Positions 32,101-44,100 of a stretch of DNA of 64,000 bases are shown piece after piece (the first letter of the stretch is position 1; every line of letters starts with the position of its first letter). The position numbers were made by a program, and so were the translations under genes. A model generated the notes under the pieces. The model was not told the origin of the DNA, made no database searches, and was given only the letters and a program-made list of their open reading frames with translations. The DNA is from Gari tellinella (lineage: Eukaryota > Mollusca > Bivalvia > Cardiida > Psammobiidae): assembly GCA_922989275.2 (NCBI GenBank), contig OV277863.1, positions 16,830,001-16,894,000 of the forward strand, given 5' to 3'.

Positions 32101-35100
32101 TTCAAGCCCTGATCAGACAGCTTACTTATTCTTTATTCAGAAATGCCTTACCATGCCCCTTCTTATACCACATTGAACTATGTTTTTCATGCTGTTGCCT
32201 ATTTTTTTATGCCATGGATTTCCTTCACACTAAAGAGGGCTTGGTTTAGGTTTTAAAGCAGATACATGCATGTGCATAACCCATTACTCCATAGATACGC
32301 CATTTAACACCTTTAATTGATTCCTCTACTGAAAAAATAATTCCACTTTACATGTTTATACAGTTAGGAATATATTAAATAAATATTTCCTATATCCTAG
32401 CAGATGGTAGCTGAAAACAGGTGAAAAGTAAAGCAGAATGTTCTGTTAAATCAGGAGTTCTGCTTTACTTTCAGCCTGCTTAAAGCAACCATCTGACTTC
32501 AGTACCAAAACAAGTTTGGGATTTAAAGCCAGCTAAACTGTAAGAGGAACAACCAATTTTCTTGTAGCTGGTCCAGTGTATATATTATTTTTTCTATAGG
32601 TGTGATCGCTTCAATGGGACCATAGTTCTTCAGAGCCTCAGTGGAGGGACAGGGTCGGGCCTAGGATCAAGACTAGTTGAGGCCCTGAGAGATGAGTACC
32701 CTATGAACTACAGCATGTCATGTGTGTTTGCCCCTCACTCCAGTGGAGAGTCTCCACTACAACATTATAACTCACTACTCACACTGGCCACCTTGCAAAG
32801 GTATAGCTTAACCCTTTATCTGATAGCCTATTTCTAGTATTGGAGATCGGTGACAACTTAAAGCAGGTTGAAAGTAAAGCAGAATGCACCTTAAGGCGCA
32901 TTCTGCTTTACTTTCAACCTGCTTTAAGCTTCCATGTGCTAGAATGTAGAAAATGTTCCCTATACTATAATATTATTAACTGATTAAATTGGAACTATTT
33001 TTTTCAGCACAGGAATAAATAATATCCGCTAAAAGGAGCTTCTATGGGGGAAAGGGTTAACAGTGAAACAAATTACGCAGTCATGTTGGTAGGTCTGTCG
33101 GTGCATTGGTCGGTAAGTTCTAAATTCATATGCTGATGAGCCCTTTTGGCGTTTAAGTGACGAAATGGTTTCCGATCAACAACTGACAGTAATCATATTT
33201 GGTACAGTGGTTGGTCATAAGTAGATGACCCCTATTTATTTTCAGGTCAATAGGTCAAAGGTTAAGGTCATTCAATAATGAAACATTACGGTTTTTGCAC
33301 GAAATCGTTTCTGATCAATAAATAACCTTTACTTCAACCTACAGTTATCATATTTGGTAGAGTGAGTCATGATGTGTAGATGACCCTTATTTCTTTTCAG
33401 GTCAGTAGGTCAAAGGTCAAGGTTATTTAATAATGACACCAAATCGTTTCCGATCAAATAACTTAACCTTCCTTCAACCTAGAGTTTTCATATTTGTTAC
33501 AGAAGTTTGTCATGGTTGGTAAGACCCCAATTTCTTTTGAGGTCATGACCTAATAAGAAATGGGGGTCTCTACTCATCATGACAAACTTATACGAGGGGC
33601 GTTCATTTAATTATGTCACTGGGGTCCTTATAGACACAATGTGAAATCCATGCATTGTTCGTTCTATCCAACCTTTAGATACATTCCTCTTCGATAGAAA
33701 TATATTATTTTTGTATTTAAATGTGAATTTAAAATGGAGAAAAATAACCTTTTTAAGGTACACCCTACAGACACTGTAAATCGGCACGGACCGGCTTACA
33801 TTAAGAGATGACTCATCATAAAAAGTTGTCTCTCTTCGATAAAAGGAACGAAAATCAAATACAAGAACTATACTGCGGTGAATAAAACAGGCGGGGCAGC
33901 TTGATTATCATTTTATTTTCCAGAAAATCATTTACCATTAAACACATGGGGGGAATCTACATTTCTATTTATAAGGCATATCTTTAAATTTGGATTGCAG
34001 GTTTATGGTTTACATGGTGATTAGTCTTTTTTCAGTATAAATGCTTTATAATCTCTCTTAATAACTGTTAGATTGATTGATTTTTGAATTTAAGTAATGC
34101 GTGATCGGATTTCGAACGTAATTGCATTTAAAACTTTTTCCTGCGCATTTTAGTATTTCGCAATCACCCATCTAAATTTGTCTTTACACATCATTTAGCA
34201 ATAAAATTATTAGCATTTGTTGCTAATGATTATGAAACACTTAACAACAGCTCAGAAAATGTGTAATTTGTATATATTTCTGCTTTTGGACAAGGATTTT
34301 ACGACGTTTTTCATGAATATGTAGTATTATTCTCAATGAAAAGATGAGAGGTCCCCAAAACAAAACACATTATAACTTTACACCCTGGTATCAAAAGCAT
34401 ATGATCTGAATCCGATATTTTACCAACACCGCCAGTAATATATTTTAATGCATATCTTGCATGCTGTTTCAGTATATCACCAGCAGCAGCAGCTTTAACT
34501 TGTCCATCAGCCAAATTGAATAGTGGTCGGCCTCAAGTAAAACTAGTAATCTTTAAATTGTTTGTTTTGCTTCGAAAATGACATTCATGACACTGCAAAT
34601 ATTACATTTATCAAATAAAGTTAAAAGTATATCTATGAAATCGATATCGTCAAAATTATTCAACCTTTACTGTAAGCCGGTTTTCACCGTACGTTCATTA
34701 CATACACTAAAATAGCCAGTATCTATGAATGTACAGATTTAGATATTCAATCATTTTTAAATTGCTCGATGGATTCAAACGAAATTTTCAGTGAATATGT
34801 ACACTAATTTCATCGTGTAGCAGACAAAATTTCAACACACTCGTGTTAGTAGTAGAAAAGAAAACCGCAAGAGTGACACAATTAATTGAACGTCCCTCGT
34901 ATAGTAATATAATATCAGGTTAATTGTATCTGATAAAACCCATCCATCATTTAACCTACAGTCATCAGAGATGCGAGCTTAATTGCAACCTTCAAAAAGC
35001 CTCTAAAAACACACTTCTTTAATATCTGTTATTAGAAGAACGTACATAATCAATGACTGCTACCTCTGAGCTGTGTTCTTGCTGTGGGTCTAAATGGGAG

Positions 35101-38100
35101 TTCTGGAGTTGTACCGTTGACCTTGTGCCTGTCTGGTGGATCTTGCTTGTAGGGATTGCCCAATCGCTTTGAAACCAGTTGGCTGGGGGTCTGTGGTATA
35201 ATTCTTGGACAGTTTTATCTTTATTTTTATAAATTAAGGGTGTAACTCAGCCATGGATTATACAATACTCAACCAAACAACATGGAGAGTATTGTTTAAA
35301 TCATTCGTTTTACGATTTGTGAACTACTCTTCGGCTCTACACTGAAACAAACAAAACAAACAAACAAAAACAACAAAAAATCACTATTTTTAATCCTATG
35401 CCATTGATCTTTTAATTATTTGACTCATTTTAAAGTTGATTTTACAAGCTAACTATAACAATTTTATAATCTTGGTAATAATATTGAAAGAATTTCCATG
35501 TTTCCATGTAACTCCATAATGTATCATGTTTATTGTGAATGTAGTTATTTGTCTTTTTTCGCTTTGTAGGTACATTTATATAATTTCATGTGAAGCGCTT
35601 TTGAACGCACAACTCCTGTGTGAAAAGAGCGCAATATAAACCTGGTATAATAATAAATAATAATTACTGTTATCGCAGGAATACCGACTCTGTGGTGTTG
35701 ACTCACAATGATGAGGTACTGCACAGAGTGCAGAAGAAGAAAGGAGAGGAGAGGGTGAGCTTTATGGACCTGAACAATGCAATAGCCAACCAGTTGTCTG
35801 GGATCTTCCTTCCTACAGACAGCCTAAAGGCCAAAATGTAAGATTATAGATATAGTAATACCTATTGTAGATTTAAAAAAATTTGGTTGCAAATTTAACC
35901 AAATGTTTTTATACCGCAGACATCTACTGATGCTGGAGGCATAATAGTGATTGATCAGTCTGTTTACAGTGTATGTGCTTGGATATACACAGTGGTTGTC
36001 TTGGACCATTCTCAATCTTTTCAACCTCGATTTGAGCTTGACCTTGTTCTTATTTAGGCTTGCAATCAAGCATGCAAACGGAGGCATATACATTTATTGA
36101 ATGCAGTAGATTTTAAATCACTACCAGGTCTCTTTATACTGACAAACTATTGTGGCAGTACATAACAAAATATTCAGTACAAGACATATTCTGGTTAGGA
36201 AGAAATCTAGTGACTCTTATGTAAGTTTGATTGCAATAGAACAGAATCAAACTTTTATTAAGCAAGCAAACAATTGATAATTTGCAGTTTTTGATACAGG
36301 TTCAGATTAAAATCACAAATGGTACAGGACTCATGTCCATCTCTGTAAAGGTTGTTGACTTTGCTGTTTTACATCAATTGTGGATGACATCTTGTTGAGT
36401 GTCAGTATTATTATTACAGGCCTATTAGCCTTGGTATGGAACCGTGGGAAATGACTAGGACAATCTGCCCCATGCCAAGTCTCAAGTTTGTTCACACGGC
36501 CCAGTGTACCAAGAGGTCTGTATATATCTGCAGTTGGCCATTGCTGGAATACATTCACACATTCTCAGGCTTGAGAGTTAAGGTTGAGGACCGCTAATGA
36601 GATTGGACTGAAATTTGTACTCGACGTGCAGCAACTGTCGACCCATTCGGAACTATGCTTTGACAGTATACGAGAATGGCCGATTGCTCTCTGTTGAGTT
36701 TTTGATATTGAACGACATTGGCCTGATCTCATTAGGGGTTCTCAACCTTAAGAATAATGTCTCAAACTATGAATAATTGGCTTGGTCTCTGTCTGTCTAA
36801 CCATCTGCCAGGAGTTTTGGGGTCAGTCGTTTCAGATTTATGATAAGGAATTTAAAAACAGCAACAAATAAAATTACGATATACATTGAATTGATTTTCC
36901 TTACATGTATACTGTTGGTGTTATTTCCACACAGTTTAAAACATACACAGCACTGCCTCTAATTACTCGTGACACTTCGTGAGACATCAATTCAGGTGTT
37001 GACTTTGAAAGAACTGAGATGCATGCTCGGATTAGGCAGGTAAATTAATGAAAATATTCGTTCAAGGGGCCACGTTTTTGTTCTTGGAAAATTGGATTTT
37101 TGAGACTCAGATTACAGTGTACCTTGCTGTATTAAAATGCTGGATTTTATTACTGATATATGACATTTCCCTCGGATTACACTGTACGCTTGGATATTTG
37201 CCATTTTACTGTACTTTATATAAAGTGTTGCAATGCTGAATTATTCCATGAAATTTGTTTACAAGCATAGCTTTATTGCTTAAATCTGAAATAATTTAAC
37301 CCATTACTCCATAAATACGCCCTTTGACGCCTTTAAATTTATTACTCCACTAAAGAAAGTGGTTCAAATTTATACAGTCATAAATATGCACCATAAGAAA
37401 TATTTTCTATATCCTAGCAGATTATGGCTTAAAGCAGGTTGAAAGTAAAGCAGAATGCGCCTTAAGGAGCATTCTGCATTACTTTTAACCTGTTTTAAGT
37501 GATCATTTATCTTATATATTTGAAAAATGCTATGGGGTAATGGGTTAAAGGTTCTTACATTTTCACAGACATGTAATTTCATTTCAGTCAACAAACATGG
37601 GAGGGTATATTTAGCCAGCTGTCTGTTACTTTGAGGAAACATGACAAGAACGGGCAACCTATATCCTTCATAGTTGTCGAGGCCCACATGGAAGATTGGG
37701 CTTGCCTAAATGTGTAGCCTCAGTATATAAAGTCGTTATTATAGTAAACTCCTAGCACAGATTCTAACATGGCACTAAGAAAGTTGACCCATTACTTTAT
37801 AAATACATCATTTTAGACCTCTAATTCTATCAACACTGAGAAAAAGATGCCCAGCCTAGGAAGTGCTGAACATACAATATAATATAATGGGATTTTTTGG
37901 GTGATGGCTTTATTAATGCTTAATCGCGAAGATAACGAATCCGCTAAATAAAAAAGCATTAATTGTTACCCCAAAATTGACGCCAAAATATATCCAAACT
38001 ACCGAGCATTTAAAATATGTTTGGTCGGTGTGCTGAAATCCATGTCATATCTCTTTTATATATCATATGGCTTATTCCAAATTGACAGAAATAAATTTGT

Positions 38101-41100
38101 AAAGTTTACTTTCAACCTGCTTTAAGAGGTCACTTGTCAACAGGCTATGGGGTAAAGGTTTAAAGCAGTTTGCTTTGCTTTCAACCTGCTATATGTGGTT
38201 ACCTGTTCAAAACTAGAAACAGTTTATGGGGTAAAGGGTCTAGTAATCTTTTCATCAGCAGCAATATTTGTCTGCTACTGTTCTAAAATCAGAATTTTAG
38301 AAGATTTCTAATCCAAATAGGGTCAGTGTGTCAAACTTTTGGGATTCCAATCATGATATTCACTAGTAGCAATTTCTAAGAGTCAGTTTTCCTACTTGCA
38401 TGGTGTGTCTAATTTATCCTTGTTTAAAGATGTCTATCTTGTCTTCCTTAACATTTTGCCTACTTCTCAAGCCTTGGTACTCTGTGTGTAGCTCGAGGTG
38501 ACAGTACCGGGGGATTCCATCTCCATACCAAGGCACTCGAGGCCCGGATACAACAGGCATACAACTGTGTCAGCTGGAACCCATTTCCAGTAGACTTCTG
38601 GTCAGGTAAGACTAGTCCCTTTGAAGTTTCTCCATAGCATGTTTTCAATGTTTAAGACATATATTTGCTTTAAGCAGGCTGAAAGTATGGAGCATTCTGC
38701 TTTACTTTCAGCCTGCTTTAAGCTACCTATCTGCTAGGATAAAAGATGTGTATTTACTGGTATTAAAAACCACACCACTGCATTACATTTATATGAAATA
38801 TAATTAGAATTCTTTTTCATTTATTTATGACTTAAGAAACAGAAACTTCCCTTTGGATTATTTATAAGTCAACTGTCTAAAACTGCTATTTCAAGTTTAA
38901 ATTTGCTGTTGAAAAGAAAAAATTCTTATGAAAATGAATGAAAACCTGTGAAGGTGGGTGGTCTATTCTGAAAGTGCCTTCCATGGGGTGGGACATATCA
39001 TGTTTTACTAGAATAGCCCTAAAGTGTATGACGCCATTATCACTTTCACTGCCATTCGCTATTTCACTTGCATCTGCAAATAGTTTGGATCCAGATTAAA
39101 AGCTGAGCACAGTGTTCCTCTATGCAACAACCTTTCGATCAATGATTCCCACCTTACAAGGTTTGCTGTTGTTCCCAAAACAAGACAGTTATACCTAATT
39201 ATTACAGCTGCAATATTGTCGGCTTAAAATTGCTGTTTGATTATACCTAATGTTTACAGCTGCAATATTGTCGGCTTAAAATTGCTGTTTGATGTCTTTC
39301 GTAACTGGGTTCAACATGTTTTGAAATGTCAGCCAAGTTATGTTCAGCACTCTAAGGGTATTATTTTTTCCTCCCTATGACAACTCCCTTTGAACAACAC
39401 ACACTATTGGGTGTTGTCGTAGAGAGGGTGCACTGTATCTCTATACATGTATTTGAATAGGATCTGAATCCATCATGTCAACATTCTAAATTTGTTTTCA
39501 ATATATACTGAAAATATCTTATAAATGTAAGATATTCATGTATAAATATGTTCTCAATGTTTTGCACGACTTTTCCGTGACTGCAACGAGACACACTTAC
39601 CCAGTGATGGCAAAACGTCGTCGAACGCCCACTGATAGTAGCACGGGCTTAGCGTAAACTTAAGGTCACGTGACTACAGGTAATTGTATAGAGTAAACCT
39701 GTTCGGTTACATTATAAAATTCTTCAGTAAGACCAAGTTAGTTAATTTTCAAAGAAAAAAATATAATCTGGTCAAAGATGACATAGCCGCGCTTACGCAA
39801 TGATCAACGTTAGGCAGCCGTTGGGGTGCTGATGAACGGAAGTTCTCCAAGTAACGTTGTAAATCATCTTACTGTGCAAAACAGCACTATTTCCAGGCTG
39901 CACGATCGTCTGCGTACCATCAGTACAACGAACAACCGTCTTTGACCTGGCCTACCCCGAGTAACGTCACGTCGTGATGACGTTTTTATAAGGCTTACAC
40001 ACTTACGTCACAGGTTCCAGATACCCGAAGAAACCGCAATAAATTTTAGAGGTCCTAATATCACTTGACCATGCGCAAGAATTGTGTCAAACAGGCTCCG
40101 GAATCAGAGCTAGAAAACCATACGTATGATTGCCGCTAAAAAGGTCTCGACGTCAACGTCGTATGAATTGGCTGCAGGTACATCGTCTAGAATTGTTGCC
40201 CATGCATCGAGGGAGGAGTGTGTTGTTAATGGACAAGTCCGCTCCGATCCTTTGCCCCTTGAAAATCTATGGAACGTCTTGGACAGACGTGTTTTGAGAC
40301 GTCATCCAACACCGACGACGCATGGCGAATTGAGACGTGCATTGCAAGATGAGTGGGAAAACATCCCAATTTGTCAAATTAAAGGACTCATCTTCTCTCT
40401 GCATAGGCTAATTCGTGCTGCCATGGAGGCACATGAGGGTCAAATCAGATATTGACCATATCGTTGGGACTTTACACTGACGCGACTTGCTCAACGTCAT
40501 CTCCCCATCACACTTTTTAAGTATGCAAAGTTTCTTAGAATGCAACATGTTGATAAATGTTTAACGTTGAAAATGATATATAACTTTTATAACCAAACTA
40601 TATAAACACATACAATAAATATATCCAAAGTTCGAGTTGCGTTTCTAAATTCCTTTAGTATATTATCTACAGCAAGACTGAACTGTTGCGGGTCAAGGAA
40701 TTCCGCCACTCTCACTACGGCAGCCAACAGCTCCTCAGTGGTTGACTATTTGGAACATGTGCTTCAGAGGTCAAAGGTTATGTTTGACTCGAAAGCTTAC
40801 CTACACTGGTACTGGAGACACGGCATGTGCAAGGTAAATTTAAACCTGTGTTAACCCTTTCCTCCCTGAAACCTCAAATGAACAATTCTAGTTTTCAATT
40901 AAGTCTAGGCCATTTTTGACTTTTTAGGGCTGATTTTTACAATATACATGTAAAACATGTATGTGTAGCTGAATCTGTATTTAAGTAAAATATATGTTAT
41001 TCAACAGTAAATAATAACATTAATGTAAAGTAACTTTATATATTTAGGCTAATTCAGTGTATATTAATATAAACGCAGTGAATAATTAAAGCATGCATAT

Positions 41101-44100
41101 TTGTAATAGTTTGAGCTACGGTTTACATAGCAGGCAAAGAGTTCTTTCAACACTTCATGTACACTGTATCTAGTCTCGAATCAGTCTCTATTTAGACGTG
41201 AAAAAGTCTGCTTTTGTGTCATTTTGCTTTCAATACTTTCATTGTTTGAAGCAATTCGAAAAAAGCTTGGGGTGTGTTTGTGTCACCTTCCAATGCCCGC
41301 TCTAATAAGGCTATTGCTGCAGTGGAGTCACTGTACATGCATGAACTAAGTGTTTGTGGCAACATTTCAAAGTCCGATGCTTTATCCTTTTTAGCTTTTT
41401 ATACGCCCGTCATCGACGGTCGTATTATGGTATACCAAGCGCTGTCCGTCCGTCCGGCCGTTAACTTTTCTTGTTAGCGCTCTCTCACCTTCATTTATTT
41501 ACCGATTTTTAATTAAACTTTCTACAAATATTCCATACCACAATAGTTCGGACGAGTTCGCGTTTCAGACGTTGGCGGCTATTTTTAGCAGAGTTATGCC
41601 CCTTTATTGTCAAAAATGGGCATTTTTTTAAAAAAACAGAACTTTTTTTTTTTTATTCAATTCATTTCAAATTTAATCTGGTGATACAATGAATAAAGTT
41701 ACTTAACATATATTACGGGTTTTTGGTTTGACTCCGTATTTTCAGAGTTATGCCCCCTTCACACAATTTTTTTAACAATATATTGTTTCCTGATAATAAT
41801 TTTACTTACATTTTGTCTATTGTAACCAAATTTCATATTTATCTTTCTCATCATGCATGGAAGGCACCTGAGAATTTTGGTTCCTGTTAAATTATTTTTC
41901 TATGAGTTATGCCCCTTTACATACATGTACTTCAATTTAAAATAAGCCACACTTCGTCCGTTAACTTTTCTTCTTAGCGCTCTCTCAACTTCATTTATGG
42001 ACCGATTTTGATTAAACTTCCTACAAATATTCCATACCACAATAGTTCGGACGAGTTCTCGTTTCAGACGTTGGTGACTATTTTTAGCAGAGTTTTGCCC
42101 CTTTATTGTCAAAAATGGGCATTTTTTACAAAAAAAAACCCAGAACTTTTTTATTTTTTATTCAATTGATTTCAAATTTGATATTGTGATACAATAAATG
42201 ATTGACTTAATATATATCACGGGTTTTTGGTTTGACTCCGTATTTTCAGAGTTATGCCCCTTCACACAATTTTTTTAAAAATATATTGTTTCCTGATAAT
42301 AATTTTACTTACATTTTGTCTATTGTAACCAAATTTCATATTTAGCTTTCTCATCATACAGGGAAGGCACCTGTGAATTTTGTTTCCTGTTAAATTTCAG
42401 ACGTTGGCGACTATTTTTAGCAGAATTATGCCCCCTTTATTGTCAAAATTCCGTGATATATCCAAAGTATGTAAATACTCCCAAAGAGCATTTGTTTATG
42501 AGAAAACAGTTGGTAGAAAAACTATCGTGATAGTATTGCAATAGTTTCTTGACTATCGCAATACTATCGGGATAGTACTTGAGCTATCGCAATACTACAG
42601 CATAGTATTTTTGAGATCGATAGTCGGGCCTACACTCCGGGCGACTTTTTCCAGTCGGCCTGAGTCCGGACGGCTTTGACACCCGCCGGCCATGACGGGC
42701 GTATTTTGCCGCACTGCGGTGCTCTTGTTTTCCCTTCCTCAACACATTTAATTATCTGATATTTTGTCTCTTAAGAGATCGCTTTCCGTTTTTTAACTTT
42801 CCATTGCGTATACGTACAGACGAATAACACGGAGCACTAAACTTAAAATTGTCGGAGAAAATAACAAAAGTAACAAAACTCAGATTTTATTTGTGCATTT
42901 CTCTTTATTTAACAAACCACGAAGTAATTACTTCATAAACAAACTGAGCGATGTTATGTTATCGTGTACCGAGAGAGTACAATGCCGGAACTTAATTAAC
43001 GGTCAGCTAATTATACCTACCCTTATTATTAGGGCTGTGCATTGGCAAGTTTTTCCGTCACGATACGCATCCCGATATTTCATTTTCACCATGATACATA
43101 TCGCGATATATATTGCCTGTGAAAATAAAAGGCAATATGTATTGCAATATTTAAGACGTGATACAATACGTATCACGATACTGGCGTTTAAATATAAACA
43201 CAACAGTTGTTAGTTTGCAACCACCCCAATTGTTTTAATCACATATGTGTAGTTTTACAACTATATGTAATGTAAACGTATGTTGTTTGAAGGGAGGTTT
43301 TTTAAGGCTTTTACACGACGATTATTGCATTTCAATTGTCCGCGGACAAACACAGATTCAGGATAATATTATATTGAAAGCCTAAATCTGCTTTTAGATC
43401 TCACCAAAAATAGCTATAAATTCAAAGAAATTGAGATATTCTTTATTTACTATTGAGATGTTTGATCGGCAGGTGCCCTGCTGGTTATCAGCATCAATGA
43501 CCATTCGTCATTTCACTCACTGTAAAAATCGGGTAACAGCGGATAAGAAGAATGTGTTCACTATATAAGCTGACGAATAACAATTCGGATTTGTTTTTGC
43601 AGCCTATAAACGATGCAAAGTAATTAAGATTCTTTTCTTTCTAAACCTGATTAAAGCTCGCGAAAAATTCCCTGTAACAGTCAGAACCACTGTGAAATAA
43701 TAAAGAAGAGGTTATTTTAATTATCTGATGCTTCAACACGAGCGAAATCGTCAGTATTTAGGTCCGGTATTGTTTTGAAACCATTCTGTGTTTGTCCGTT
43801 TTTTAGCCCTAATCTTAAAATAACGTCACGTCCGTTTACACATTTGTTTATTACATGATTGACAGCTAAGCAGACGATGGAAATGTTTCTTGTAAGAAAG
43901 AAAAGACAGTAATGAGCTTATCTTTGTTTTTAAACTTAGGAATTAGTTTGTAATAGTTTTGGAGTTTTGTTTGTTTGATTCAACGAAAAGTAAAACGCGA
44001 TGCACGATACTTGACAACCCTATCGATACATCGCAGGGCTGATGAATGTATTGCATCGTGATATATCGCAGACTTCATTTACAAGCCGATACAGACATAG

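Noticed and set aside
36910..37040. Possible extra tubulin exon between exons 7 and 8
   Set aside because: Good-looking acceptors and a CAGGTAAAT donor exist, but all frames compatible with exon 7 meet a stop.
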